Assembly: GCA_023678885.1 (NCBI GenBank)
Contig: CM042994.1
Span: forward strand, 21,113,073 to 21,177,072
Direction of reading: 5' to 3'
Source: Pogostemon cablin
Lineage: Eukaryota; Streptophyta; Magnoliopsida; Lamiales; Lamiaceae
Length of the DNA: 64,000 nt
The notes beneath the pieces are model-generated. The model was given only the letters and a program-made list of their open reading frames with translations, had not been told where the DNA came from and searched no databases. Shown one piece after another: positions 22,928 to 35,473 of the stretch. Both the position numbers and the translations under genes were made by a program. Every line of letters starts with the position of its first letter. Within the stretch, counting starts at the first letter, position 1.

Positions 22928-24681
22928 TGTTTAGTATGAAAATTTGCATGTTTTAGGGTCTGATTTAGCACCGTTTTGTGAAATTTATGTTCGTATTTTA
23001 GCACTAAATAGTTAATTTTCATATATTTAAGATATTGGTGCATTTGAGGTGTTATTTCGGGTTTTTAGGTAGAAAACGGATTAAGAGTGCAAAGTTGGAA
23101 CGAAGAGTTAAATCGTGAAAGAATGCTGAAAAATACATATCGAATTTGCATAATTTTTTTGTATTTCTGTAGAAGTCCAAATTAGTCGTGTGATAAATGG
23201 TTAGAAAGCTACGGAAGAGAGGGTCGCGTGAGCACAAAAATCACTTCAATCGGAGCTCGAATGAAGAAGTTATGCTCAAAACCGTGAGGTCGTGCAGCTG
23301 CCGGCGAGAATTCCGAAAATTCACGAAAATTACCCTCTATTTCCTATTTTCTTGGTGGCTAAGTTATTTCCTAATTTAATATCCCTCCATATCTTCCATA
23401 ATTATATTTTTCCTGATTTTTCAAGATCTAATCCTTATTTTATTCATTTTCACACCTATATATACTCATTTTCATCATCACATAAAGTGTGGAGAAACCG
23501 CATAATCTATCACCACCACATCACCTAGGGATTTAAACCCTAATCCACCATATCGGCCTTTCACCTTCTACCTTTCACCCGCCTTTCATCCATCATCCCA
23601 CACACTGGATCACGGTGTTTGCTACTTGAGAAGGAGAACGGAGGAGGATCATCAAGACGGAAAGAGAAGACGGAGAATTATTCCAGACAAGGGTTTTTCT
23701 TCCTTATTTAATTTCTTATTGTTGATTTATAAACTCATGGGTAAGTTTTCATCTTTTACCATGGTTGTTACTTGTAACACCATGGGCTAGTTTCCTCTTG
23801 ATAGTTTTAGGGTTTGAAAGTTTATCATGTTGATTTGAGATTTTAGACATCCATGATGATAATTTTTGCAAAATATGTATTCCTTATTGACATTTTATTT
23901 TAGACTTATATAATCATGTTTATTAATTTTTATGATATTATCATTGATTGATGTATGATTGAGCTTGAATGTGTTCCATGATTATATTTGTAATTTCGTG
24001 ACAATTGAAGGGGATTGACCAATATAGCCTTTGATTGTTTGACCATCAATATAGGATACCTTATTATCTTCGCATGACCATTGTTAAAGAGAAATATGGT
24101 AAGGAAGCCATAATTCAATTCCTTTAGTACCTATACAGGATAGATCTCTTGCACTAGCCTATATGAAATTTTGCATGTGAATCGCCTAGAAAGCGAATAA
24201 GGGATTGTGGGCATTTAATTTCCTTAGTACCTAAAGGGAATAGGGAATTATCTTATTAATTTGGTCCTAGGAATTTATGTTCTTTAAAATTGTTAAATCT
24301 CACTTGTCCATGAGTGGTTTAGCATGCTTAAGTGATCATTCCTATAAAATTCTGCATGATTTGATTCACTTGTCTATTTGTTTTATTTCGCATGATAAAT
24401 TGAATTTTCCTAAAACTATCTTGTTCTTGTCTCTTGAAACACCTGTGATTAGATTGTGGTTTCTATTTATTTATTTTATTTAGTATTTATTTTCTGCAAT
24501 ATTAGTTAAGAATTTCCAAAATCAGAAAAAGTTACTTTGTCTTAATTGTTATTGGTGGGAATTAGTTAGTGTGTATCTTATTTAACGCTAATCCGTTTGG
24601 TTCAATATTTTTACTTAGCCACGCGTTGAGCTACAATTGATTCCCTACACTTGAGGACACATGCAAAAAAGTGAACAAGCA
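22928..24681 (+). repeat. 5' LTR (large)
   Basis: Starts TGTTTAGTATGAAAA and ends GTGAACAAGCA. A TATA-like ACCTATATATACTC occurs near 23453-23466. It has about 22 bases near 24134-24156 that are missing in the 3' LTR. The 60-codon ORF at 23197-23379 recurs in the other LTR only because the LTRs are copies. Confidence 0.9.
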
Positions 24682-26479
24682 AATGGCGCCGTTGCCGGGG
24701 ATTAGATTGTTTAAATAGGAGACCACTAAATTATTTGTTATCTCTTTTAATTAGGATTTTTTATTGCTTTATTGTGTTTGTTTGGTGTAGGAAATTTTAT
24801 TAGGTGCCTATTCGTCTATAGTATTCACTTCTTTACAAACTTAGTTTCTCACTTAGTTTGAACTAAGTTTGGGGGAGTGGACATGCATCCCAATGTCTTG
24901 AAGCACCGAGGTAAGTTTTCTTCATTTGTGTGTGGTGCTTGGAAGTTGATTTTTTTTTAGAATTTTTGGAGTTTATTTCGACCTTTCAAATTTTTTTGCG
25001 ATTTTCCAAGTGTCTTGTGTGTTTCTTAGATTTTGTGTGATTTTATTGTTTTGGTTGGATTTTTTTAGTTCTCATATGATTCTACTGATGAATTGTGTTT
25101 GAGTGGTGATGAAAGATGAGTGAGTGCCTAACCAAGTTGAACAATTCAAGGAGCTTACAAGATGTGGAGGAGATTAAAAATTAGGTGCCTTCGTTTCCTT
25201 ATTATAATTTTCATGTGATAAATTGTTTGGATTATTGAGTAGTTGAGGTGTTGAAGTGTGAGTTTCTGGTTATGTGCTTAATATGGATATTTATTTGTTA
25301 AAATTCTGACAGAAATTCATATGCTCTTGTAATTGATAAAGGAATTGCACTTAAGTTATATTGTGATATAAAGTTCTATGTGTAATTGTGAGTATTGCTT
25401 ACCATGAAGAGTGCTTCGTTACTTGTTAAAAACCCATGTGAGATTTTGAGCCTTATTCATGTACATAAACACATGATATTTCTTTCTGGTGAGTATCGTT
25501 CTTGTGTGTGTATTCTAGAACTTGCTTCTTGTCTTGCTTGAGACTACATATTATATTAGATGATGGAAGATGATATTAGGCCATCTTTGATTTATAACCT
25601 ATATTTTTCTATACACTTTACCTGAATTCATTAAATCCTTATTCAGCCCATTGAGCCTTTTAAATTAATTCTTTTGATAGCCAATAAAGCTTAATTGAAG
25701 AGAGTGGTGATCTGTGGGTTGAGAATGATGATGAAGGAAAGATCAAAAGAAAAGAAAAAATTCATAGAGTTGTGCTTAAATCTAGTACTTCATGAAACAA
25801 ACAACCTAGGTAGTGCCCGAAACTGGTAGCCTATGGAGGATATGAGAGGTAGTGCCCGAAACTGGTACCTCGAGAGAAGAAGAAGAGAAGGAAAAAAGGG
25901 AAAAAAATATATGTACATGTTGTGCGTGGAAGAGAAAAATTGAAGAGAAAAGTAATATGATGTGCTTGAATTGAAGTGAGTAAGAAGAATGAAGATCATG
26001 ATTGGTCGCTACTTGATTGATCCGAGTTTTGAGTCACTTATCTATATATTTCCTACCTTAACCAAAGAGCCAACATTACATCCTATTAAAATTCCTTTTT
26101 GATCCTATTGTCGAATCATATATTTTGTGGTGGAGAGTTTGAGACGTTTGGCAAGCTTATGGTTACGCATGCACTTGAATTGACTTTGAGCGTAAACAAC
26201 ATACCCCATAAGTGTACATTTTTTATACTTGAGTGCGAGTGATATACTTCTCGTGAGAATAAGTTGATGGAGCATTTTAATTAGTGATGATTGTCTTAAC
26301 TTGTATGCTATGAATGAATTATTGCATGTAATGAGAGTGCATGACTGAAGTTGATGACAATTGTATGTTGAATGACCTAGTAGTCATATTCCTTGTTTTT
26401 CATTTGATTTACACACTATCTTTCTTCTTTGTTCGATTTCGTTGTTTGGGGATGAACAACATCTTAAGTTTGGAGGGTT
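24682..26479 (+). other. Interior of large LTR element
   Basis: No protein domain found. It has an extra polypurine-like AAGTTTGGGGGAGTGG near 24866-24881, and a repeated AGGTAGTGCCCGAAACTGGT block near 25809 and 25850. This suggests the interior was assembled from rearranged retroelement ends. Confidence 0.6.
24684..24702 (+). other. Primer-binding site, tRNA-Asp type
   Basis: TGGCGCCGTTGCCGGGGAT two bases after the 5' LTR; complementary to the acceptor end of plant tRNA-Asp. Confidence 0.88.
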
Positions 26480-28211
26480 TGTTTAGTGTGAAAATCTGCA
26501 TGTTTTAGGGTCCGATATAGCACCATTTTGTGAAATTTATGTTCGTATTTTAGCACTAAATGGTTAATTTTTATATATTTAAGATATTGGTACATTTAAG
26601 GTATTATTTCGTATTTTTAGGTAGAAAACGGATTAAGAGTGCAAAGTTGGAATGAAGAGTGAAATCGTGAAAGAATGCTGAAAAACACATGTTCAAATTG
26701 TATAATTTTTTTATATTTTTGTAGAAGCCCAAATTGGTCGTATGATATATGGTTAGAAAGCTACGAAAGAGAGGGTCGCGTGAGCACAAAAATCACTTTA
26801 ATCGGAGCTCGGATGAAGAAGTTATGCTTAAAACCGTGAGGTCGCGCAGCTGCCTGCGAGAATTCCAAAAATTCACGAAAATTACCCTATATTTCCTATT
26901 TTCTTGGTGGCTAAGTTATTTCCTAATTTAATATCCCTCCATATCTTCCATAATTATATTTTTCCTGATTTTCAAGATCTAATCCTTATTTTATTCAATT
27001 CTCACACCTATATATACCAATTCTCATCACCACATAAAGTGTAGAGAAACCGCATAATCTTCCACCATCACATCACTTAGGGTTTTAAACCCTAATCCAC
27101 CATATTCGTCTTTCACCTTCTACCCTTCACCCGCCTTTCATCCATCATTTCACACACTCGATCACGGTGTTTGCTACTTGAGAATGAGAACGGAGGAAGA
27201 TCATCAAGACGGAAAGAGAAGATGAAGAATTATTCTAGACAAGGGTTTTTCTTCCTTATTTAATTTCTTATTGTTAATTTATAGACTAATGGGTAAGTTT
27301 TCATCTTTTACCATGATTGTTACTTGTAACACCGTGGGCTAGTTTCTTCTTGATAATTTTAGGGTTTGAAAGTTTATCATGTTGATTTGAGATTTTAGAC
27401 ATCTATGATGATAATTTTTGCAAAATATTTATTCTTTATTGACATTTTATTTTAGACTTATATAATCATGTTTCTTAATTTTTATGATATTATCATTGAT
27501 TGATGTATGATTGAGTTTGAATGTGTTCCATGATTATATTTGTTATTTCGTGACAATTGAAGGGGATTGACCAATATAGCCTTTGATTATTTGACCATCA
27601 ATATAGGATACCTTATTATCTTTGCATGACCATTGTTAAAGAGAAATATGGTAAGGAAACCATAATCCAATTCTTTTAGTACCTATACAGGATATGAAAT
27701 TTTGCATGTGAATTGCCTAGGAAGTGAATAAGGGGTTGTGGGTATTTAATTTACATAGTACCTAAAGGGAATAGGGAATTATCTTATTAATTTGGTCCTA
27801 GGAATTTATGTTCTTTAAAATTGTTAAATTTCACTTGTCCATGAGTGATTTAGCATGCTTAAGTGATCATTCCTATAAAATTCTGCATGATTTAATTCAC
27901 TTGTCTATTTGTTTTATTTCGCATGATAAATTGAATTTTCCTAAAACTATCTTGTTCTTGTCTATTGAAACACCTGTGATTTGATTGTGGTTTCTATTTA
28001 TTTATTTTATTTAGTATTTATTTTCTGCAATATTAGCTAATAATTTCCAAAATAGAAAAGGTTACTTTGTCTTAATTGTTAGTGGTGCGAATTAGTTAGT
28101 GTGTATCTTATTTAACGTTAATCTCTTGGGTTCGATATTTTTGTTTGGTCACGCGCTGAGCTATAATTGATTCCCTACACTTGGGGACACATGCAAAAAG
28201 GTGAACAAACA
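26480..28211 (+). repeat. 3' LTR (large)
   Basis: Starts TGTTTAGTGTGAAAA and ends GTGAACAAACA. Aligns with 22928-24681 over its full length with scattered, mostly transition, changes and small deletions. Confidence 0.9.
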
Positions 28212-28486
28212 CGTATAATTGAATTATTTCACGAAAAAATCAATACAACCGTTTAATTAAATTATTTTATGAACAATTTTGTAGGATGAATAAAAATAAT
28301 AATGTTTTTAATATAAAGTGATACCCAATTAAAATAAAGTGATAATAGAATAATTGAATTATCTAAAATAATATTATTTTTATTGAATAACTAATAAAAT
28401 ACAACTAATAATAATAATAATATTTTTATTAAAACTGAAAAAAAAAATTGATTATTATAGATGGAGTAGTATCAGGTTGGTATGTA
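28212..28486. other. AT-rich spacer
   Basis: Degenerate MITE-A-like AAAGTGATA blocks, probably the continuation of the repeat at 22690-22920 interrupted by the LTR element. No gene. Confidence 0.45.
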
Positions 28487-29186
28487 TATGGGTGAGCATA
28501 AAATTTTTAAAACCGCTCAAACCGCCCGAGCCGCACCGAATTGCACCGCCATTAATGATATCTTTCCGTAAATCGTGGTTTATTTATATTAGTCAAAATC
28601 GAACCGCCATGACGGTGCAATTTTAATTTTTTCCTAAAATTGCACCGCACCACACCGTCTTATATATACTCCATATATTTACATGCATATGTACATATAT
28701 GTATGTGATTTTAACTTATTATTTAAATTTTAGAATCTCAACTTGTTATACTCTTTAAATATATGTTTTTTGTAAATTATAATTGTAAATTTTCTAACAA
28801 ATAGTGATGGTTTTAAAAAATATTCATGATAATCTATCTTTCCACATTTTAATTTTTAATTAGAATGACATACTATAAGTATAAAATAGCAAACAAGTTA
28901 TTACTATTGTAAAATTATTATTTTTTAAGACTATTTTAGAATAATATATCATGTATTTATCATTATGGACTACTAAAATAACATTTATTTAAAGGTTTTA
29001 TGTTATTTGTATTGTTATATACTATGTTATTAGAAAAATCGCTAAACCGTCAAACCGTAAAAAATCGCATAATAAATTATAGTGGAAAAACCGTGGTTTA
29101 AAATTAAACGTAAAACCGAACCGCCTATAGCAAGAGAATTTAAATTTTGTCGAAAAACTGACCAAACCGCACCGTGATCATCCCTA
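28487..29186. mobile_element. hAT-type non-autonomous element, 700 bp
   Basis: Left end TATGGGTGAGCA and complement of the right end TAGGGATGATCA agree at 9 of 12. Flanks GGTATGTA (28479-28486) and CGTATGTA (29187-29194) give an 8-bp duplication with one mismatch. Subterminal sequence is full of AACCGC/GCACCG motifs. No transposase ORF. Confidence 0.72.
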
Positions 29187-29300
29187 CGTATGTAGTCGAA
29201 TCTAATCCTCTCCTGGGCATGTATCAGTCTAGCGAAAGTTAAAATTTGGAAATTGCTTAATTAATTAATTAAGGCAAACAAGTCCCTTCTTTTCTTTTAT

Positions 29301-29545
29301 GGGTAGATATTAGGTGAGATCATTTCACGTGAGACTATTTTACACATTTTAAAATAATTATCACTTTCACTATAAAACGTTATCACTTTCGCTATAAAAT
29401 GTTATAACTTTTCATTTATACTATAAATTATTCGTGAAATAATATTATCACTTTTCACTAATTTAGTATCACTTTTCTTTATAAAAGTTATCACTTTCTA
29501 GCCGTCTCACGTAAGCCCTTACGTGAGACGGTCTTACACAAGTCT
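29301..29545. mobile_element. MITE-A copy, about 245 bp
   Basis: Ends are inverted and built from GTGAGACGGTCTTAC/GTGAGATCATTTCACG-type motifs. The interior has alternating ATCACTTTCGCTATAAAATG, TTTATACTATAAATTATTCG and TTATAAAAGTTATCACTTTC blocks. Sister copies at 41199, 46858 and 61541. Confidence 0.7.
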
Positions 29546-30538
29546 TTGTCTTCTTTTAATTATTTTTTAATTTAATATAAAATATATTTATATGGGCTAA
29601 TGGATAACCCGTCTCACATAAAGAGATCCGTGAGACGGTCTCACCTAATACTTACCCTATTATGTAATGTTATTATTTTTAGAGTGGTGTATAAATGATG
29701 TGACGCAATTCAATTAAGAGAACGGAGAGGAATTAGTTCTCATCCTTTTCCGCATCCATAGTACATCTACTAGTTTAAATTTAAATTTGATATCTTTTCA
29801 TACCTCCTCAGCCACAGATAGTTCAAGACTCCATTTGCAAACCTCACCAATAATTACATTACCCTCAGCAGCAAGATCAAGATTAATGAAAAGGTACAAA
29901 ACTAGTTGGGACAAGGAGTACCAATCCCTGTATATATTTCTTCAAATGAAACTTCATGGTGATGTTTGATTTCGATTTAATCTTTCGGGTTTAGATTTAA
30001 TAAATCTCCTTAAATCTCATATATATACTTAAATACCCTATTGAGTATTGACATTTATCCATCCCTATCCTAGCTTATATTTCCACAATTAATATTTTTT
30101 CTTTCTTTCTCTCTCCTCTTCTCTCATCTTAATTAATATTTGATTTAACATAAAGTTTAAATCTATCATACTTAAACTCAAAACAAACATCATAACAAAT
30201 ATAGAATAATATTATTCATTGATTTATTAAATCAATTTAAACCTAAAACAAACGTCCCAAAGGTATAAATAAAAATTAATTTTAGGGTTATTTGCAAGTG
30301 CAGGGAAGTTCATCTAGGACCTTGATTACTTGTGAAAAAATTAAAGTTTTGGGTGTAGAACAAACCCAGATTCCTGAAAAGATCTCTTATTGGGCCTCAT
30401 TGGAAGATGAAATTAGTGTGTGGCCCAATAAAAGAAGCCCATGGTTTTATCGTCAATTCCCCTAAAATGACGCACTCAAATTTCCCTCGTCCCGAAGCTC
30501 TGCGGTTATCTCCGCCTTCAATAAAAAAGCACTACAAT
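29546..30538. other. Upstream region of the CDCA7-like gene
   Basis: Contains a short MITE-A end fragment at 29600-29650 and AT-rich sequence. From about 30300 it is more gene-like and probably holds the promoter and 5' UTR. I see no canonical E2F site. Confidence 0.5.
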
Positions 30539-30562
30539 ATGACCGTTGGAATCCCACTGTGA
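30539..30562 (+). CDS. Seven-codon uORF before the CDCA7-like gene
   Basis: ATG ACC GTT GGA ATC CCA CTG TGA lies 46 bases before the main ATG. Whether it is transcribed depends on the unmapped start site; if so it could lower translation of the main frame. Confidence 0.3.
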   Translation: MTVGIPL

Positions 30563-30608
30563 CCATTTTTCTCATTTCGAATTCGATCGCATTCTGAAGA
30601 ATTCAACA

Positions 30609-33600
30609 ATGGTGACTCTGAGGAATAAAGCTCCAGAAAACCTCAATAATATCGCCGGAGAAGAGAACCAACAGGAAACCATGGAGAATGAGGACGGTCA
30701 TGAACAGATTTCGGAGTACGAGCTATCCAGAGAAGAAAGGATTCGAGAGAATCGGGAGAGGATGAATAAGCTTGGGATTTATGATCTTTCTCAGAAGCTC
30801 AATGCCCTTAAACCCACTCCAAAGAGAGCCTCTCACCGGAAAACTCCCAAATTTCACTCTCCTTTGCCTCCTTCTGGGCCCGTCCGCCGCTCATCCAGGT
30901 GCTTCGCTATTTGCTTTAGCATTTTCCGGCATTATTTATTTACATTTATTTTTATTTTTTGGTATTAATATGGACTTTTATTTTTATTGCTCTATGTTGC
31001 TGGCGATTGAACTAACTCCCGGGAAATTGGGGGATTTTGTGGTTTCAGTTAATGTTTACCATCCTTGATGTTGTTGTGTCAATATTTACCAATTTACAGT
31101 ACTTTAAATAAATTTCCGCCAAAAAAAAAATAAAAATGTTCGATTCCAATGGCTTTTCTCTATATTTTAGATCTCTTATCAAAGTGGAGTTTGATCTCCT
31201 ATTCATTATCCAAACTGTGTATGACTGGCTTCAAATTTTTGTTTTGGCATATAAACTAAAAGTGTGGCGTTAAGTGGTTAATCGGTTCTAGTTTCTCAGA
31301 AGCGTGGCATTCCCTTCATCTTTTTGAAGTAATTGTTTATGATCTCTGCTCTTTGGGTGGGTGGAATAGGTTACAAAACTCTACACCTGTTAGCTACTGC
31401 GAAGTAAATGTTAAGAAAGAGACATCATTGGACGGTGATTGCATTCTGAGAGAGGAGGGGTCCAAACCTGAAGTTTACACTGAGGAACATGAAAAATTGC
31501 TTGGCAGCACTGAAAAGAGCTGGACTCTTTTTGTTGATGGATTCGGTAAAGACGGGAAACGTATTTATGATCCTGTGAAGGGGAAGACTTGCCATCAGTG
31601 CAGGTTAGCATTTTTTTCCTCCATCATTCAGGTTGTTTATTTGTTATTATCATGCATAAAGTGCAGCTTTATCTTGGTTTAAGCAAGATTCAAATGTTTA
31701 TTACTCTTGGTGATTGAATTGTTGTTATCTCCTGCTATGCAACTCAAGCTCCCATCTTTTTTATTCTCAAGGAATTAATGCTTTTTATTTCTACATGACC
31801 TGTTCTATATGGTACAACCTGCATTTTCTACCTTAACTTATGGTAATGCAGACCACCCTCTCTTGGTATACTTCTTGAGTGTAAAACCAAATTTTCTGGT
31901 GTGTGAGATGTCAATTTATGTTATATTATTGGGAGATAAAGGATTGACCAGTGACATCCTGCTTCCGGAACAGTAAAAATAGTGTTTTGAACATATTTGG
32001 TTGTTGAATCAATGGATTTCGTATGGTAGTGAAGGCATGGACACATCATGACTGATTCAACAACCAAATCTGGCTTCTGAAATGATATTGGAAAACTCTA
32101 TTGAGGAAATATTTGTATAAAGATCACACTTGGTTTTTGGAAGAACACTTTTATTGATTTGTTTAGGTAATTAGTGTTTCTAGATTTCTAGAAGCGTGCT
32201 GAATACTTTAACACTTTTCTTTTCTTACCCTTTCACAGTTTCACTTTTGAATTGATAAGGTGTTTTTGAGGTTTGGTGATTTGTTGTTGAGACAGTTGCC
32301 TTTCATTTCGTGTCTATAAAGAACTTTTCAACATAACCTAGTTGAAGTGCTACCCCTCACTGTTGGCCCGGTGCACCAAGTATCTGGTTTTTCTTTGTAT
32401 TTTCCCTCTTCTTCTTTCCTGTCGCCCTTTATCAATGTACTTAAAGAGCCCTTCATCCTTCAGGCAAAAAACCCTTGGTTATCGGACACATTGCAGCGAA
32501 TGCAGCATGGTGCAGGGACAGTTCTGTGGAGACTGCTTGTATATGAGGTACATCACATTATAAACATCTTTATTATGCTATAGGCATATATACACATAAC
32601 AATTATATAGTATGATAATTGTCACAGAAATATATGAAGAGAAATGCTGAATATGGTTTTGATAGTGTACCTTCTCCCTTTCTAGGAATTCAAAGTGACC
32701 ACTCAACTACAATTAGTCAATCTATTTAGCATAAATCTCTGGATAAAATTGGGCTAAGCTCTTTCCAAGTTGTTATCTGTATCAGCTTTTTAGAATGTCT
32801 CTGAGTTTATCTATTAAATTGTACTATGTATCATGGAGAGCCACATATTGAAACAGTTATATAGCTTAAATGAGCGTATAATTTTATATCCTCATGCTAT
32901 ATACAAGCTGCTGATGGGTCTAAAATTGTGTTGCATTGCCAAGTCAAAACTGTTCCTGAAAATTTTGTTGAATTTTATTTCTGGTCTGCCTTCAACGGAA
33001 TTAAAATATGTATTAAGAATGAGCTTTATTGCAGATACGGGGAGAATGTTCTCGAGGCAATAGCAAATCCCAACTGGATTTGTCCTGTTTGTCGTGGAAT
33101 TTGCAACTGCAGTTTGTGCCGGCAAGCAAAAGGGTGGCCTCCTACTGGGACCCTCTACAGGAAGGTGTATCAAGAAACACCCACATTCTCAATACTTTGC
33201 TTTGTGTCTCATTCTAAAAGACCGTCATCAGCTAACTCCAACTTTCCATCTTTCAGATTTCAAGTCTTGGCTACAAGTCAGTGGCTCACTATCTCATCCA
33301 AACACGAAGAGCTACTCCTAAAGTCCCACTTTCTGCTAAGAGATCACTGCCTTTTTCAGACATTGATACAACCGTGGGAGATGATATTTTTAAACCCATT
33401 TCTGAATCTTTAAACCCTGAACCTCTTTCTGTATCCAATGGTAGTAAATTGGCTCCAGAAAGTGAAGGAGAGCCTTCGCTCAATCCTGCTGTTGCAACTC
33501 TTCCGAAATATCAAGTAGGATGCCCAATTAAGCCTGAACCCGAAGAAACTGGAGCTGGATTTGACAGTGAGCTTAAGCAGAGTGGCGTAGAGCAGAAAAC

Positions 33601-33862
33601 TGTTACAGATCCAGAAACTACAGTAGAGCTGCTGAATGATCCTTCCGTTAATGAATCAAACAATGACAAGAAGGACAATGCTTCCATATCTAAAACTCTT
33701 GAAAGAGGCAATGACTATGACATCAAGAAAGAGAACCCTACTCCGGACGACAAGGATCTTGTTGCAAAAGAAAAAACTCCAAAATCCACCAAGAAGCGTG
33801 TGCGCTGTGAACCAACACCTGATAGCATAGCTGGAAGGTTAAGGCTGAGGCGCAATGCATAA
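30609..33862 (+). CDS. CDCA7: CDCA7-like zinc-finger protein (zf-4CXXC_R1)
   Basis: Five exons: 30609-30898, 31370-31603, 32464-32547, 33035-33164 and 33257-33862. They join in frame with GT-AG borders to 447 aa. The N-terminal part is acidic with a charged helix (YELSREERIRENRERMNKLG). The cysteine domain spans about residues 171-231 and is split across exons 2-4: CHQC, CSEC, CGDC, CPVC and CNCSLC. It is followed by GWPPTGTLYRK and GYKSVAHYLIQTRR. This is the conserved CDCA7/JPO zinc domain. The C-terminal 170 residues are Glu/Pro/Ser-rich and end in a basic patch (KKRVRCEPTPDS, RLRLRRNA), probably a nuclear signal. In animals CDCA7 recruits the remodeller HELLS to nucleosomes for DNA methylation maintenance; plant homologues are linked to its orthologue DDM1 (family knowledge). 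ATG 30609 was chosen because the longer open frame upstream has no ATG. Confidence 0.92.
31604..32463 (+). other. CDCA7-like intron 2
   Basis: 860-base intron, T-rich, ending CTTCATCCTTCAG. No repeat or nested gene is evident. Confidence 0.75.
32548..33034 (+). other. CDCA7-like intron 3
   Basis: 487-base intron ending TTTATTGCAG. The ORFs crossing it are read-through of exon 4 into intron sequence. Confidence 0.75.
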
Positions 33863-34410
33863 TGCTGCATCATATTCTTATGACAGGTACGTGGGCTTCC
33901 GCTGTTATATCCTTTTTGTAGTCACAACTCTGTGTTTTGTCAAGCACGTAAACTCAGCGTATAGCTCAATAGGAGTTGTGATTTAGCTGCTAACATGCAT
34001 GATGTTGTGTGATTTATCCTCAAGTCTCTCTTTGTAGATGGAGTAGTTTAGAACCATTTTAACACATCACTCCTTTTAAATCCACAACAATACAAGAAAT
34101 CATGCTGGATTCATGATGTATGATTTGTGGTTAACTTCTTGGGAAATCACACTTTGCCATGCATTGCATGGGAGATTTACCATATCCTCTTGAAACATTA
34201 TTTTCACAACACCCATGAAAGGTTGACTACCTAGCAGAATATTCCTCCTGAGAGGCCATCACGTGCATGACACATGAGATTTTCAAGACCCTTTTTAAAA
34301 ATAATAATAATAATCCCTTGAACCATATAAGATTATACAGTGTCCAACGAACGTGAACGTTAGGTGATAAATAATCCCTTTTTAATCTTTTGACTAATGT
34401 TATTGCCTTT
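33863..34410. other. 3' flank of the CDCA7-like gene
   Basis: Probably contains the 3' UTR; no ORF or repeat recognised before the MULE that starts at 34411. Confidence 0.5.
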
Positions 34411-35068
34411 GGGCAGCGCTATTGCCACCCAAATCTTTATTAAAGGCATCTAATAATTTAAAAAAATACAATGAAAAAGTCTATTATAATCCCTCAAGCA
34501 AATTTAATTAAAATTCACCCACGCTGAAGAAAAAAAAAAGCACCACGCTCAGGAGTCAAATGAATTGATTTTTAACCGAACGAGAGATTATGAATGGCTT
34601 GAAAGGAGCAAACAACAGCCGATAAAGAGATATAAATTTAACTTTTTAACTTAAATGTTTAATGAAGGAGAGAAATGAAAACATGGAGAAAGGATTAGAC
34701 ATACATATAGGGTTCTAGAATCCTGCATTTGGGGGAGAAAGGTGGAAGATGATGATTTGCACATCTGCAATTTCATAAAATTGTATATCGGCTTTCCATT
34801 ATTTTTTTATTTGCAAGTTTAATCACAATATCGGCTTTCCATTATTTTTTTTATTTGCCCATTAAACGCAATGTATCGCAATTCCATAAGAACAATGTGT
34901 ATGATCTGCAACCCCAATAAAATTTGAGCAAAAATGATTTTATTGAGTGTAAATATAATTTTATTTGAGTGTGTTAATTTTTATTAAATTTGATGTGAGG
35001 TTATAATGGTCTTTTATTTTATTTATCGGGTGCTTTAAGTAAAGATTCGGACGATAATAGCGCCGCCC
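34411..35068. mobile_element. MULE-type MITE, 658 bp, 9-bp TSD
   Basis: Left end GGGCAGCGCTATTGCC and complement of the right end GGGCGGCGCTATTATC match and continue inward (AATCTTTA, TAAAG). Flanks ATTGCCTTT (34402-34410) and ATTGACTTT (35069-35077) agree at 8 of 9. No transposase ORF. It lies about 550 bases downstream of the CDCA7-like stop. Confidence 0.82.
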
Positions 35069-35473
35069 ATTGACTTTTAGAGCGTAATATAATTTTCTTC
35101 TTTTGTAACAAGTTATAGAGTATTATGTCATGTATGTTATATGAGGGTGATAATTTTATTTTTGAGTTGTACAAGTTATTTTAAGACAATTGAAACTAGA
35201 AAGTCAGAAGATAATCTAGATACGAAAGGAGTATTATATATAGTAATGAAGTACTGCATTATAGTATCAAGTTACTAATTAATCAAAGTACATAACATCT
35301 CAAGAAACAGTGAGGAGAAAGTGGTAATTTGGTTGGCAAAAGTGAGTTGAGCACAAAGCAAAGGCACTTACTCAAAAAGTGTTCCTCGATGGTACTGAAA
35401 TGGAGTTGGTTCAAATTCAAATTGACATAAAGTTAGGGTTCCAAGGGAGTTTATTTACACATCATGTTGAAAT

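Larger units (their letters stand above)
22928..28211 (+). mobile_element. Large non-autonomous LTR retrotransposon, tRNA-Asp primed
   Basis: Two LTRs of about 1.75 kb (22928-24681 and 26480-28211) flank a 1.8 kb interior. The primer site TGGCGCCGTTGCCGGGGAT (24684-24702) is complementary to the 3' end of plant tRNA-Asp, as used by Tat/Athila-like Ty3/gypsy elements. Purine tract AAGTTTGGAGGG sits directly before the 3' LTR. Flanking 5-mers TGTAT (22923-22927) and CGTAT (28212-28216) agree at 4 of 5. No gag-pol is present, fitting a LARD-type derivative. Confidence 0.9.

Noticed and set aside
23197..23379. 60-codon ORF that seems conserved with 26749-26931
   Set aside because: The similarity is simply that of two LTRs of one element; it stops at the same place and has no domain.
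32347..32583. 78-codon ORF in CDCA7-like intron 2/exon 3
   Set aside because: Overlaps exon 3 in a different frame from the CxxC reading.
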